From positions 1 to 64,000 of the forward strand of contig NZ_VOUA01000014.1 in assembly GCF_024372725.1 (NCBI RefSeq): a DNA stretch of 64,000 bases. Reading direction: 5' to 3'. The position numbers were made by a program, and so were the translations under genes. The notes beneath the pieces are model-generated. The model had not been told where the DNA came from and did no database searches. It worked only from the letters and a program-made list of their open reading frames with translations. The first letter of the stretch is position 1, and each line of letters begins with the position of its first letter. Origin of the DNA: Methanosarcina sp. KYL-1. Lineage in GTDB: Archaea > Halobacteriota > Methanosarcinia > Methanosarcinales > Methanosarcinaceae. Shown piece after piece: positions 1-8,498 of the stretch.

Positions 1-1
1 A

Positions 2-73
2 ATTAGAAAGAATGGCCTGAATGCCATGGATGCTATTATAGCGGCGCTCAATGGAGCGCCGCTGTTATCCTGA
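2..73 (+). pseudogene. 3' end of a probable IS66-type transposase (partial at window edge)
   Basis: An open frame enters from the left edge and stops at 71-73. Its last residues read NGLNAMDAIIAALNGAPLLS, which resembles the usual C-terminus of IS66-type transposases (a basic stretch, then a helix with A/L residues, then G-x-P). The last codons contain a perfect 9-10 bp stem with a 4-nt loop (40-63), so the stop lies inside a hairpin-rich end. Only 23 codons are visible, so the family call is an inference from a short motif. Confidence 0.4.
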
Positions 74-210
74 TAATTGCAGATTTTGCTCAAAAAATAC
101 TTTTTTAGCAGTGGGCTGAATAGTTACTTTTATTCTTTTTATTTATCCAGAAATCTTATTTATCCCCCTCAATATATTAGTATTAAGTTCTGCCGGATCA
201 CATGGGGAAG

Positions 211-255
211 TAAACCGCAAACTTCGGGTTTTGCATCTGTCGGCATTGCGGTTTA
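211..255. repeat. Perfect 10-bp inverted repeat upstream of the rubrerythrin
   Basis: TAAACCGCAA (211-220) is repeated in inverted orientation as TTGCGGTTTA (246-255) around a 25-nt spacer. It lies between the transposase tail and the rubrerythrin promoter. It could be an operator, an RNA hairpin or an end of the left-hand mobile element; nothing in the sequence decides between these. Confidence 0.5.
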
Positions 256-343
256 AATGCAGGTTTGAAAAAAATTATACTCCCAGGTTAATTAGACGCC
301 TGAGTTATATGTATGATTATTTTATAGAAGAAACGGTGATTTC

Positions 344-727
344 ATGAGTCTTGAAAAGATTTTAAAAGACACGTTTAGAGGAGAGACCACTGAAGTTGGG
401 TGGTACCTGGCAATGTCGAAGGTTGCTGAACAGGAAGGGCTTGCAGATGTTGCAGTCTATCTCCGGCAGATCGCCATGGATGAGGCCTGGCACGCCACGG
501 AAGTGGCCGAGATCCTGGGGCTGGTTAAGAGCACGACCCTTGAAAACCTGGAAATGATGCTCGAGGGAGAGAGCAAGGCCGAGGTAGAAAAGGCCGAAGC
601 TGCAAAGATCGCCAGGGACGAAGGCAACACCCGGGCGGCCCTTTTCTTTGAGCGTGCATCCCTTGACGAAGCCAGGCACAAGGCAGGCCTGCAAGGCTTC
701 CTTAAGCGGCTGAAAACTCAGCAGTAA
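344..727 (+). CDS. Rubrerythrin-like diiron protein (erythrin type, no rubredoxin domain)
   Basis: This 127-residue ferritin-like four-helix protein has two ExxH-type diiron half-sites: E14/E17 with E47-x-x-H50, and the C-terminal pair E109-x-x-H112. The C-terminal CxxC rubredoxin domain of classical rubrerythrin is absent, so electrons must come from a separate donor. Family members reduce peroxide and protect anaerobes in the cytoplasm. The ATG follows a ribosome-binding site GGTGAT (334-339) at good spacing, and an AT-rich TATA-like stretch lies near 303-312. The gene appears monocistronic with its own hairpin terminator just downstream. Family assignment is firm; the exact substrate is inferred. 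Confidence 0.9.
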   Translation: MSLEKILKDTFRGETTEVGWYLAMSKVAEQEGLADVAVYLRQIAMDEAWHATEVAEILGLVKSTTLENLEMMLEGESKAEVEKAEAAKIARDEGNTRAALFFERASLDEARHKAGLQGFLKRLKTQQ

Positions 728-736
728 TGGCAGAGA

Positions 737-754
737 ATGGATCTTTGGATCCAT
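737..754 (+). terminator. Hairpin terminator after rubrerythrin
   Basis: ATGGATC (737-743), a 4-nt loop and GATCCAT (748-754) make a perfect 7-bp stem followed by a pyrimidine-rich run (cttttccatttt). Its position 10 bp after the stop codon fits a terminator. Confidence 0.6.
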
Positions 755-1060
755 CTTTTCCATTTTGAGCTCTTGTGCTCGATATAATTATCATTTATTT
801 AATATAACATACAATTATATCTCCCTGAACCTATATTGGTTTGAGTTGGATTAAGTTTGAGTTCGGATATACGGTCTGTTTCCAGAATGTTGCCGAGACG
901 AGGGGTATAGTTTCTGGCTTTCTGGGGTCTGGATTTCACAGGAACCGATTTTATAGGAGCCTGATTAATGTGGAGTTTGAGCTGAATTCCTGATTTTCAT
1001 AGGGGAATTTTGGGCCAGCTTCTTCTCCTTATGTAAGATCATCCTGTAAGATTTGTTTAT
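755..1060. other. Intergenic stretch, nothing recognised
   Basis: About 300 bases of AT-rich sequence between the rubrerythrin terminator and the TnpB element. All frames are broken by stops and I see no RNA motif. The last five bases, TTTAT (1056-1060), abut the element and are the candidate target motif. Confidence 0.6.
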
Positions 1061-1202
1061 CTCTTAAGGCGAGAAGACCCCCTTCCTCGCTAGTTCCGGC
1101 TTTGCCGGAAATGGCAGGGAGGGGATGAAAGCCGTCCACTTCCCAGCACTACGATTAGTTAACTTGCCTATATACATATAAATTCGTAAAACGTTTGGTA
1201 AT

Positions 1203-2318
1203 ATGATGTTAAAAGCCTATAAATTCAGGTTGTATCCTGCCGCCGAACAAAAAACCATGATAGCTAACCATATCGAGAGCTGCAGGTTCGTCTATAACTG
1301 GGCTTTAGAACAGAAAATCAAATCTTACGAGCAGGAAGGAAAATCCCTCTCCCAGTATGACCTGAACAAACGGCTTCCTGAACTGAAAAAAGAGCATGAA
1401 TGGCTTAAGAAAGTAAATTCTCAGTCATTGCAGGGAATGACGAAAAACTTAGATTCCGCTTTTACCAGGTTTTTCAGGGAAAAGAATGGTTTTCCTAATT
1501 TCAAATCAAGAAAGAACCCCATACAGTCTTTTCCTATCCCTCAACACTACACTGTCGATTTTGAGAATAACGTTGTCAAACTCCCTAAAATCGGTAAAGT
1601 TAAAGCAGTTCTCCACAAGAGGTTTGAGGGAAAACTAAAAACAGCAACTGTTTCCAGAACCTCCACTGAAATCTACTATATCAGTATTCTTGTGGATAAT
1701 GGTGAAGAGTTGCCTGAAAAACAGGAATTTTCGGCTGATACAACTGTAGGGGTTGACGTGGGTATCAAGGATTTTGCAGTTCTCTCAACAGGAGAAAAAA
1801 TAGAGAATCCTGAGTACCTGAAAAACTCTATGAAACGCCTGAAAGTCCTGCAAAAAAGAGTAAGCAAAAAACCGAAAGGCTCAAAGAACAGGGAAAAAGC
1901 CAGATTAAGGCTTGCCAAACTTCACGAAAAAATCAGCAACCAGCGAAACGATTTCCAGCACCAACTTTCCTCTAAACTTATACGCGAGAACCAAGCAATA
2001 GCTGTGGAAACGTTAAACATTTACGGTATGCTTAAAAACCATCATCTTTCACAGGCAATAAGTGATTCTTCATGGAGCAGTTTTGTTACAAAGTTAGTGT
2101 ATAAAGCTGAATGGTTCGGGAAAACCCTGTTAAGGATAGGGATGTTTGAGCCATCAACAAAGCTTTGTAACGTTTGCGGGTATCACAATTCAAACATAAC
2201 TCTGGATGTTAGAGAATGGGAATGCCCTGTGTGTAAAACAAAACATGACAGGGACATAAATGCCGCTATTAATATCAAAAAATTTGCACTTCAAGCTCAA
2301 AATCTGATTGTAACTTGA
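1203..2318 (+). CDS. tnpB: TnpB, RNA-guided RuvC nuclease of IS1341-type element (copy 1)
   Basis: This 371-residue protein shows the TnpB layout. An N-terminal helix-turn-helix-type domain begins at MMLKAYKFRLYP. The RuvC-I motif GVDVGIKD carries D185, RuvC-II E269 lies in AVET, the zinc finger uses C322/C325 and C341/C344, and RuvC-III is DRDINAA with D351. All three acidic catalytic residues and all four zinc ligands are intact, so the nuclease should be active. TnpB proteins bind a right-end-derived omega RNA and cut DNA next to a short TAM. The copy at 60493-61608 has the same length and catalytic residues, with scattered substitutions. A TATA-like run (around 1170-1185) precedes the ATG. 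Confidence 0.93.
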   Translation: MMLKAYKFRLYPAAEQKTMIANHIESCRFVYNWALEQKIKSYEQEGKSLSQYDLNKRLPELKKEHEWLKKVNSQSLQGMTKNLDSAFTRFFREKNGFPNFKSRKNPIQSFPIPQHYTVDFENNVVKLPKIGKVKAVLHKRFEGKLKTATVSRTSTEIYYISILVDNGEELPEKQEFSADTTVGVDVGIKDFAVLSTGEKIENPEYLKNSMKRLKVLQKRVSKKPKGSKNREKARLRLAKLHEKISNQRNDFQHQLSSKLIRENQAIAVETLNIYGMLKNHHLSQAISDSSWSSFVTKLVYKAEWFGKTLLRIGMFEPSTKLCNVCGYHNSNITLDVREWECPVCKTKHDRDINAAINIKKFALQAQNLIVT

Positions 2319-2439
2319 CACCTGCGGAACGTGGGGAAGAGCCTGTGGACTTGCGGAGCTTACTCCGGGGAATGAAGCAGGAAGCCCCTTCCTCAAAACC
2401 TGAGCCGCAAGGCGAAGGTTTTAGGGAGGGGTAGTTCAC
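2319..2439 (+). ncRNA. Putative omega RNA scaffold at the right end of TnpB copy 1; guide would start at 2440
   Basis: The 120 bases after tnpB are strongly conserved with copy 2, contain several short GC stems and end at GTAGTTCAC. In this family the omega RNA spans the tnpB 3' end and the right end, and its guide is whatever genomic sequence follows. The predicted guide therefore starts at 2440 with TAGATTCTGAAAATGA. The 5' limit of the RNA cannot be set from sequence. Inferred from family knowledge plus conservation between copies. Confidence 0.5.
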
Positions 2440-2534
2440 TAGATTCTGAAAATGATTCAATTCTTAATAGCAATTAATTTCCAAAATTGCGATTAAATTT
2501 TAAATTATATAGAATGTTGGGAGGAGTATGATAT

Positions 2535-3194
2535 ATGAAAGGCGACATTCCTGAGAAAGGAGCAATTGTACAGAGAGACGGTGAGACCTATGCAATTGCC
2601 CCCCATATTCCGGGGGGAATTGTATACCCGAAGACCCTTAAAAAGATTGCTGAGATTGCCGAGAAATACGGGGCTGCAGCCCTGAAGCTCACATCTGCCC
2701 AGAGGGTTGCAATCGTGGGGTTAAAGGAAGAAGACCTGGATTCTGCTTGGGCGGAACTGGACATGAAGCCCGGTGCAGCAATCGGGCTTTGCGTAAGGAG
2801 TGTCAAGCTCTGTCCCGGGACGACGTTCTGCAAACGAGGTAAACAGGACGCAGTCGGGCTTGGCCTGAAGCTTGATGAAAAATACCACGGCATGCAGCTT
2901 CCTTCCAAGTTCAAGATGGCAGTCTCCGGCTGTCCGAATTCCTGTTCGGAACCGATCATAAAGGATGTAGGGATCATGGGCACGGCAAAAGGATACACCC
3001 TGACAGTCGGGGGCAGTGCGGGGCCCAGCCCTAGGCTTGGGGACGTAGTGGCAAAGGAGCTTTCGGAAGAACAGGTGCTGGACCTGGTTGAAAAGATCAT
3101 AAACGTCTACAAAGGGTATGGAAAGCAAAAGAGGCTTGGAAAGGTTATAGATGAGGTCGGGCTTGAAAAATTTAAGCAGGATATCGGACTTTAA
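2535..3194 (+). CDS. Small siroheme/[4Fe-4S] sulfite reductase-like protein (Dsr-LP)
   Basis: This 219-residue protein has the sulfite/nitrite reductase core in miniature. A TSAQR motif at residues 53-57 corresponds to the substrate/siroheme-binding arm. The cluster motif is C93-x5-C99 followed by C133-x3-C137, which ligates a [4Fe-4S] cluster coupled to siroheme. It lacks the F420H2-oxidising domain of methanogen Fsr and is half the size of DsrA/B, matching the small Dsr-like proteins common in methanogens. Their substrate is unsettled, so no reaction is claimed. A TATA-like TTTAAATTATATAG (about 2497-2510) and a strong site GGGAGGAG (2519-2526) precede the ATG. It is transcribed toward hdrED but separated by 420 bp. 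Confidence 0.85.
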   Translation: MKGDIPEKGAIVQRDGETYAIAPHIPGGIVYPKTLKKIAEIAEKYGAAALKLTSAQRVAIVGLKEEDLDSAWAELDMKPGAAIGLCVRSVKLCPGTTFCKRGKQDAVGLGLKLDEKYHGMQLPSKFKMAVSGCPNSCSEPIIKDVGIMGTAKGYTLTVGGSAGPSPRLGDVVAKELSEEQVLDLVEKIINVYKGYGKQKRLGKVIDEVGLEKFKQDIGL

Positions 3195-3614
3195 TTCTTT
3201 TCCGATTTTTCCGATCCTTTTTTCATCCTCTTAATTTTTTGGCTATAATCCGGGTACTTTTTTCCTTTTTCCTTCCTTTTCGTGAGTATTCTATGAATTT
3301 GATTATATAACTTCTTAATTATAATACTCTATATTTCTGCTGTTTTTTTTCTTTTTTCTTTTCCTTTCTTTTGTAAACGGGCTCCTTATTTTTTGGGCTC
3401 CCGAAGGCTTTTCGATCTATGAAAAGTTAAAGATAACGTTTAAATATAATAGATACAAAGACTATGCAAACCTTATGCAGACAGTCTCTACGGCAGTCTC
3501 TCTATCTTTACTGTTATCTATATCCTGTAACAATACTAATAACAATTCTAATAAAGCAGTATCAGTTCTCAGTTTTTGACCCATACATAGGAGGAATAAA
3601 TTATAAGTAGCGAA
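3195..3614 (+). promoter_or_regulatory. Promoter and long leader of hdrED
   Basis: A TATA-like box TTTAAATATAA lies at 3440-3450, which would start transcription near 3473 and give a leader of about 140 nt. The leader contains a near-repeat (cagtctctacggcagtctctc, about 3481-3501) and a ribosome-binding site GGAGG at 3591-3595. That site is about 19 nt from the annotated ATG, wider than usual, so the true hdrE start may be a non-AUG codon slightly upstream. The first half of the interval is T-rich and probably terminates the preceding gene. Confidence 0.5.
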
Positions 3615-4397
3615 ATGGCTTACTTTTCTGGGCTTTCGGATGCACTCAGGCTCACGTTTGTCCAGATAATGATACTCAGTACAATCGCCATCGTTGTTTT
3701 CTTGTACGGCATGATCCTCAACTTCCAGAAATGGGGTGCCGGGGTAACAGGCTATGCCCTTGAACCCGCCCCCGGAAGCAAGGGAAGTGCGATCAGGTTC
3801 TTGAAGACCTGGTGGGAACAGGTCACAGAAGAGTCTCACCACGGGCATGGAAAACCCATTCTTGAGGTCCTGATCCTTGATATCGTCTTCCAGAGGCGGA
3901 TCCTTAAGAGAAGCCCTGTCCGCTGGTTCATGCACTTTACTATTGTTTTCGGCTGGATGGCCCTTTTTGCCCTCTCTGGTTTAATGTTTGCAGTGGAAAT
4001 GACCGAAAAATTCGGAATCGAACTCCCCTTCACCCCCGCAGAGTTCAGAGAGTTCCTCTCTCTCCCGAACTATATCTTCGGCTACATCCTGCTGGTCGGT
4101 GTAATCATCGCAGTGGTCAGGAGACTCCTTGTCTCGGATGTCAGAAACGCTTCTATCATGTATGACTGGGTTCTTCTCGGTGGTGTCTTCATTGTTACGA
4201 TTTCCGGTTTCATTGCTGATGGTATCAGGACCGGATTTATCTGGAGCTTTGGGCTTGACCCCTCAACAGCACCCCCTGCAGCTCTTTTCCACTCCGTGAT
4301 TTCCCTGCTTTTCTGTATTGCATACATCCCGTACAGTAAGTATATCCACGTAATCGCCACCCCGCTTGCAATCCTTGCAAACAAGGGAGGAGAATAA
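3615..4397 (+). CDS. hdrE: Heterodisulfide reductase subunit E, cytochrome b
   Basis: This 260-residue integral membrane protein has about five hydrophobic segments (roughly residues 13-36, 104-126, 152-170, 183-203 and 222-240). Histidines H107, H226 and H245 lie in or near membrane segments and are candidate heme b ligands. In Methanosarcina, HdrE takes electrons from methanophenazine and passes them to HdrD, which reduces the CoM-S-S-CoB heterodisulfide and helps build the ion gradient. It is followed after one base by hdrD, the arrangement expected for the two-subunit membrane enzyme of cytochrome-containing methanogens. Strong assignment from sequence and partner gene. Confidence 0.95.
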   Translation: MAYFSGLSDALRLTFVQIMILSTIAIVVFLYGMILNFQKWGAGVTGYALEPAPGSKGSAIRFLKTWWEQVTEESHHGHGKPILEVLILDIVFQRRILKRSPVRWFMHFTIVFGWMALFALSGLMFAVEMTEKFGIELPFTPAEFREFLSLPNYIFGYILLVGVIIAVVRRLLVSDVRNASIMYDWVLLGGVFIVTISGFIADGIRTGFIWSFGLDPSTAPPAALFHSVISLLFCIAYIPYSKYIHVIATPLAILANKGGE

Positions 4398-4398
4398 A

Positions 4399-5628
4399 AT
4401 GGCAAAACGAACCCCCTCTATCGACACCAAGAACCTTACGGCAGTCCAGCTCATGGAGCTCGACTCCTGCACCCGCTGCGGTGAATGTGTGAAGTGGTGT
4501 CCGACTTATGCCGCTTCCGGCGAGAAGCCCGGGTTAGCTCCCAGGGACAAGATCCTGCGCTGGAGGCAGTTCATGAACAAGTCCTACGGGCTTAAAGCGA
4601 AACTCTTCGGCCCCTCGGAAATCCCCTCGTCCGAACTCGAAGAATTCAAAGACGATGTGCACGGCTGTACCACCTGCGGTATCTGCGCAACTGTTTGTGA
4701 ATCCGGTATCAACACCGTGGAACTCTGGGAATCCCTCAGGACAAACCTTGTCAAGAAAGGCATCGGCCCCTTCGGAAAACAGGGCATGTTCCCAAAACTC
4801 ATCGGGCAGTACCACAACCCCTACCTGCTTGACCAGAAAGACAGGCTTGCCTGGGTCCCCGAAGATGTTAAGATTGCAGACAAGGCAAACATCGTCTACT
4901 TCACCGGCTGTACTGCAGGGTACAAGCAGCTCGCTCTTGCCTTTGCCACCTCCCGTGTACTGAATAAGCTGGGCATCGAGTTCACAATGCTCGGGGAAGA
5001 GGAATGGTGCTGCGGCTCCGCCCTTATCAGGACCGGGCAGGTTCATGTTGGTGACGTGGCCCGCGAAACTGCAAAGCATAACGTGGAAGCAATTAAGGCA
5101 AAGGGTGCCACTAAGGTCCTCTACGCCTGTGCAGGCTGTTTCCGTGCCTCCAAGGTTGACTGGCCGAGGCTTATCGGAGAAGAACTGCCCTTTGAGGTAA
5201 TCCACATCACCGAGTTCCTGGCTGACCTCATCAAGAAAGACAAGGTTAAATGGGAAACTTCCATTGACAAGACCGTCACATACCACGACCCCTGCCACCT
5301 TGGCCGCCACGTAGGCGTCTACGATGCTCCCAGGTTTGTGCTTGAACACATCCCCGGCGTTAAATTTGTTGAGATGGGCCGGGTCAAGGAATTCCAGCGC
5401 TGCTGTGGAGCCGGCGGTGGTGTGAAGGCAGGTATCCCCGATCTTGCCCTGGGGGTTGCCGAGTCCAGGGTTAAGGATGCCCTTGAAACCAACGCAGACA
5501 TCCTTTCCAGTTCATGCCCCTTCTGTAAGAGGAATCTCATGGACGGCCGTGACTCCCTCAAAGCCGACATCGAGGTTGAGGACGTAATTGTACTGGTTGC
5601 ACAGGCCCTGGGCCTTAAAGTAGAGTAA
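4399..5628 (+). CDS. hdrD: Heterodisulfide reductase subunit D, catalytic FeS subunit
   Basis: The 409-residue protein starts at ATG 4399, immediately after the hdrE stop and with GGGAGGAG just upstream. Two ferredoxin-type motifs lie at the N-terminus (C24/C27/C30/C34 and C90/C93/C96/C100). Two CCG domains follow: C171...C204-C205...C244-x-x-C247 and C299...C335-C336...C373-x-x-C376. These ligate the unusual [4Fe-4S] clusters where the disulfide of CoM and CoB is split. HdrD corresponds to a fusion of HdrC-like and HdrB-like parts. It forms the membrane complex HdrED that ends the methanogenic electron-transport chain. All cluster ligands are intact. Confidence 0.97.
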   Translation: MAKRTPSIDTKNLTAVQLMELDSCTRCGECVKWCPTYAASGEKPGLAPRDKILRWRQFMNKSYGLKAKLFGPSEIPSSELEEFKDDVHGCTTCGICATVCESGINTVELWESLRTNLVKKGIGPFGKQGMFPKLIGQYHNPYLLDQKDRLAWVPEDVKIADKANIVYFTGCTAGYKQLALAFATSRVLNKLGIEFTMLGEEEWCCGSALIRTGQVHVGDVARETAKHNVEAIKAKGATKVLYACAGCFRASKVDWPRLIGEELPFEVIHITEFLADLIKKDKVKWETSIDKTVTYHDPCHLGRHVGVYDAPRFVLEHIPGVKFVEMGRVKEFQRCCGAGGGVKAGIPDLALGVAESRVKDALETNADILSSSCPFCKRNLMDGRDSLKADIEVEDVIVLVAQALGLKVE

Positions 5629-5647
5629 ACAAAATATATGAGTAATG

Positions 5648-5680
5648 ATGAGGGATGGCTGATTCTCAGTCCTTCCTCAT
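5648..5680 (+). terminator. Terminator after hdrED
   Basis: ATGAGG (5648-5653) pairs with CCTCAT (5675-5680), with partial pairing inside, followed by ttctatctttttt. It lies 20 bp after the hdrD stop. Confidence 0.5.
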
Positions 5681-5752
5681 TTCTATCTTTTTTAGTTCGT
5701 TTTCTTAATTTGTAGTAACGCTTAAATATAGTATTTGACCCTTTCTGAATAT

Positions 5753-6388
5753 ATGCAGATCCCTTACGAATTTCTCGGAAAAGTATTCATCTATATGTTG
5801 CTCTTTGCCCTTGCCGGTACGGGGCTTGCCCTTATCATTGGGGCCTATTCCTTCAAAAAGCACAGGATCATTTTTCCGAGCTTCGTGCTGTTTACTCTCT
5901 ACCTTTTCTATTCCCCCGCAAAATTGCTCTGCAGGGCTTTTCGGATCCGTGACACCCTTGTTGATGATATCCTTATCGATGTCCGGAATGCGGTCATGCT
6001 TGAGGATTTCGTGCATGTAAAGGACAGGAGGGTTGTGTTTCTTCCCCAGTGCCTGCGTCATCCTAACTGTAAAGCTCGCTGTGACCCTGTTCATGGTTAC
6101 GAATGCAAGCGCTGCGGGCTCTGTGATATTGCAAAGGTATGTGAGGCAGGGGACATGTATAACTTCAAAATTTTTGTGATTCCTGGGGGCAGTTTTGTCA
6201 AAAAGATTTTCAAGGAGTACGGGCCGAAGGCCTGCCTGGGAGTTGCCTGCTACAACGAGCTTTCTGAGTCAATGCAGGAGGTCTCTTTTATCCCCGTCCA
6301 GGGGGTCCTTCTCCTCAAGGACGGCTGTTTCAATACGGAAGCAAACATTGAGGAAATAATTCAAAAAATGGAGTTGTGCGATGTATAA
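5753..6388 (+). CDS. DUF116 cysteine-rich membrane-anchored protein, first of a tandem pair
   Basis: The start is taken at ATG 5753 (211 residues) because a TATA box CTTAAATATA (5721-5730) lies about 25-30 bp upstream, indicating a leaderless mRNA. Two hydrophobic segments fill the first 60 residues. A soluble domain follows with a cysteine cluster (C-x5-C-x3-C, then CKRCGLC and a further C) that could hold an FeS cluster or zinc. DUF116 has no established function that I know of. It overlaps the next, related gene by 8 bp, so the two are translated together. The position after hdrED suggests, but does not prove, a redox role. Confidence 0.75.
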   Translation: MQIPYEFLGKVFIYMLLFALAGTGLALIIGAYSFKKHRIIFPSFVLFTLYLFYSPAKLLCRAFRIRDTLVDDILIDVRNAVMLEDFVHVKDRRVVFLPQCLRHPNCKARCDPVHGYECKRCGLCDIAKVCEAGDMYNFKIFVIPGGSFVKKIFKEYGPKACLGVACYNELSESMQEVSFIPVQGVLLLKDGCFNTEANIEEIIQKMELCDV

Positions 6389-7001
6389 CTACATTGGAAA
6401 GGCATTGTTTTTCTTCATCATCATATCCCTTGTCCTCTCGACCACAGCCCTGGTTGTCAGCCGCAGGAGCCTTTCCGGGAGTGTCTGGCTGGCAGGCTTT
6501 TTTGCAAATGTGCTCGACTTTTTTTATTTACCCATCAGACAGCTTTTCCTCAAGTTTTCGGATACCCGCATCCTTGACAAGTGGATGTCTTCTCTTAAAA
6601 ATGAGGCACATGAATCTGCTTTTGCAAAAACAAGACGGAGGATCATCCTGGCTCCCCACTGCATGCGTGCCCTTGACTGTCCGGCCTATTCAACACAGAC
6701 CGGAATACAGTGCAAGTCCTGCGGGAAATGCGTTTTTACGCAAATAAAAAAAGATGCTGAAAAATACGGGTATAAGGTGTTTATCCTCACCGGCTCTTCC
6801 TATGTAAAGCGCATCCTGCAGATGGAAAAAGCCGATGGTGTGCTCCTGATAGCCTGCGACTATGAGATCAACAAGGTCATGAGAGCCCTGAAAGGTAAAA
6901 AAGTGGTGACTTACGGGGTCCCCATGGAACGGGACGGCTGTTTCGGAACAGAGGTTGATTACCAGAGTGTCCTTAATGTTTTCGAAACTTTTAAAAATTG
7001 A
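6381..7001 (+). CDS. DUF116 cysteine-rich protein, second of a tandem pair
   Basis: This 206-residue paralogue of the preceding gene has an N-terminal membrane segment (about residues 8-30). Its cysteine block is HCMRALDC...CKSCGKC, and the following motif VFILTGSSYVKRIL matches VIPGGSFVKKIF in the neighbour. The ATG overlaps the upstream stop (ATGTATAA), so the two proteins are probably made in equal amounts and may pair. The conserved C-x-x-C-x-x-C and the later C in IACDYE suggest metal binding. Function unknown. A long T-rich tandem repeat follows immediately. Confidence 0.75.
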   Translation: MYNYIGKALFFFIIISLVLSTTALVVSRRSLSGSVWLAGFFANVLDFFYLPIRQLFLKFSDTRILDKWMSSLKNEAHESAFAKTRRRIILAPHCMRALDCPAYSTQTGIQCKSCGKCVFTQIKKDAEKYGYKVFILTGSSYVKRILQMEKADGVLLIACDYEINKVMRALKGKKVVTYGVPMERDGCFGTEVDYQSVLNVFETFKN

Positions 7002-7039
7002 ATCTTTGTCCCGTATGGAAAAGCTTTCATTCTTTTTCT

Positions 7040-7210
7040 TCTCTTCTTCTCTCTCGTTTTTCTCTTCTTCTCTCTCGTTTTTCTCTTCTTCTCTCTCGTT
7101 TTTCTCTTCTTCTCTCTCGTTTTTCTCTTCTTCTCTCTCGTTTTTCTCTTCTTCTCTCTCGTTTTTCTCTCCTTTTCTCTTGTTTTTCTCTCCTTTTCTC
7201 TTGTTTTTCT
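7040..7210. repeat. 21-bp T/C-rich tandem repeat downstream of the DUF116 pair
   Basis: Six near-identical contiguous copies of a 21-bp unit (TCTCTTCTTCTCTCTCGTTTT) are followed by two diverged copies (TCTCCTTTTCTCTTG...). Each unit ends in a T run, so on the plus strand the array offers repeated oligo-T tracts, the usual archaeal termination signal. The minus strand reads as an open frame of NEREEEK repeats, but this follows from the unit length being divisible by three. I treat it as non-coding. The rest of 7002-7334 holds only the TATA-like region before the next gene. Confidence 0.85.
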
Positions 7211-7334
7211 CTTCTATATCTTTTTTACTCGAATCGTTATTTTGAATTAAGATCGACACTTTAAATTAGCCCCTTGTCAATTAGTATGAAACTCATAATT
7301 TAGTTGTAAATCTTTTTAAAAAGGTGTCCTTCTC

Positions 7335-8459
7335 ATGTATGACGTAATCATTGTAGGTGGCGGCCCTTCCGGAGCCTCGGCCGGAAGGAGGGCGGGAATG
7401 CTCGGCTTGAATACACTGCTGCTTGAAAAAGAAGATTTTCCGAGGTACAAGCCCTGCGGAGGGGGGCTTTCAGACCATGCAATTTCTCTCCTCGATTTTG
7501 AACTTCCGGAAGAGGCCATAGAATGGGAAATCACGGGAGCAAAGGTCTTTTTCAATGGCCATATGATTGAGGCCCACAAAGATTACAGGCTATCAGTCCT
7601 GGTTTCCCGTGACGTGTTTGACAATCTCCTGCTCGAAAAAGCAAGGGAAAGCGGTATAAATGTCCGTACCAGAGAAAAGGTCATTGGCTGCAGGGAAATG
7701 CCTGACTGTGTGGAAGTGGAAACCGAGGAGAATACTTACCTGGCCAAATTTGTGATTATTGCAGAAGGGGCTCACGGACTCCTTAAGACCTGCGTAAGGC
7801 CTGCGGATACTAAAGAGGAGTATGGGATCTGCATGGTCACCGAAGTCCCTGCAGAGGAAAAGGAGATCGAAGAAAGGCTGGGGAGGGCAATTGAACTGCA
7901 CTTCGGTGTTGCAGGTGGGGGATATGGCTGGATCTTTCCACATAAAACCTACTATTCTGTCGGAATTGGCGGAGTCGTTAAAGACTTGCCCCACCCAAAA
8001 GAGACAATGCTTGAGTTCCTGAAGGCAAACGGCTTTACAGGGAAGTACAAATTGCACGGGCACAAGATCCCCTGGGGCGGGATTAAGCGAAAAGTTTCTG
8101 ATTCGAGAATTCTCCTTTGCGGGGATGCAGCCGGGTTCGTGGACTCGTTTTCAGGAGAAGGCCTGGCTTATGCCATCCGTTCAGGGCAGCTTGCAGCCGA
8201 GGTGCTCGCAGGAGTTTGCCTGGAAGGGGGAAAGATAAAAGATCTCAAAAAATACGAATCCCTATGCCAGGCCGATTTCGGGACCCACCTTAAGTATTCC
8301 CTTATGTTTTCAAGGGTAATGCACCGCTTCCCGGAGAGGACTTTTAAGGTCTTCACCTCAAGTGAAAAAATGATTGACAAATACCTGGAAGTAGTGGATT
8401 TCAAGATGGATTATAAAGACTACCTGCGGTGGGCACTTCTGAATTTCAAGCTCAGATAA
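7335..8459 (+). CDS. Geranylgeranyl reductase-family FAD-dependent oxidoreductase
   Basis: This 374-residue flavoprotein starts with a Rossmann dinucleotide motif (VGGGPSGASAG, residues 6-17). It has the family motif PRYKPCGGG near residue 40 and the FAD-binding GDAAGFVDSFSGEGLAYAI near residue 260. This is the layout of the GGR/digeranylgeranylglycerophospholipid reductase family, which saturates isoprenoid chains of archaeal lipids or quinone-like carriers such as methanophenazine. Which prenyl substrate this paralogue acts on cannot be told. The ATG follows a TTTTTAAAAAGGTG region. Downstream it converges on the minus-strand RNase P RNA gene. Confidence 0.85.
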   Translation: MYDVIIVGGGPSGASAGRRAGMLGLNTLLLEKEDFPRYKPCGGGLSDHAISLLDFELPEEAIEWEITGAKVFFNGHMIEAHKDYRLSVLVSRDVFDNLLLEKARESGINVRTREKVIGCREMPDCVEVETEENTYLAKFVIIAEGAHGLLKTCVRPADTKEEYGICMVTEVPAEEKEIEERLGRAIELHFGVAGGGYGWIFPHKTYYSVGIGGVVKDLPHPKETMLEFLKANGFTGKYKLHGHKIPWGGIKRKVSDSRILLCGDAAGFVDSFSGEGLAYAIRSGQLAAEVLAGVCLEGGKIKDLKKYESLCQADFGTHLKYSLMFSRVMHRFPERTFKVFTSSEKMIDKYLEVVDFKMDYKDYLRWALLNFKLR

Positions 8460-8498
8460 CTTAAAGAGTAGTATTTGAAAAACGGTTTAGTAATTTTG

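Larger units (their letters stand above)
1061..2439 (+). mobile_element. TnpB-only IS605-superfamily (IS1341-type) element, copy 1
   Basis: Comparison with the inverted second copy at 60371-61749 defines both ends: homology starts just after TTTAT and stops at ...GTAGTTCAC (2431-2439). Both copies are exactly 1,379 bp by this criterion. The left end holds a 7-bp hairpin TTCCGGC-TTT-GCCGGAA (1094-1110) and the motif GCCGTCCACTTCCC (1131-1144). The right end carries a long structured tail. There are no terminal inverted repeats and no tnpA, as expected for IS1341-type elements that rely on a TnpA elsewhere. The element lies between the rubrerythrin and the sulfite-reductase-like gene. TTTAT as the target/TAM motif is inferred from two copies only. 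Confidence 0.85.

Noticed and set aside
6690-7259. 189-codon minus-strand frame rich in NEREEEK repeats
   Set aside because: It is the reverse of a 21-bp repeat and runs antisense into the DUF116 gene. It has no convincing start or ribosome-binding site; a unit divisible by three keeps any frame open.
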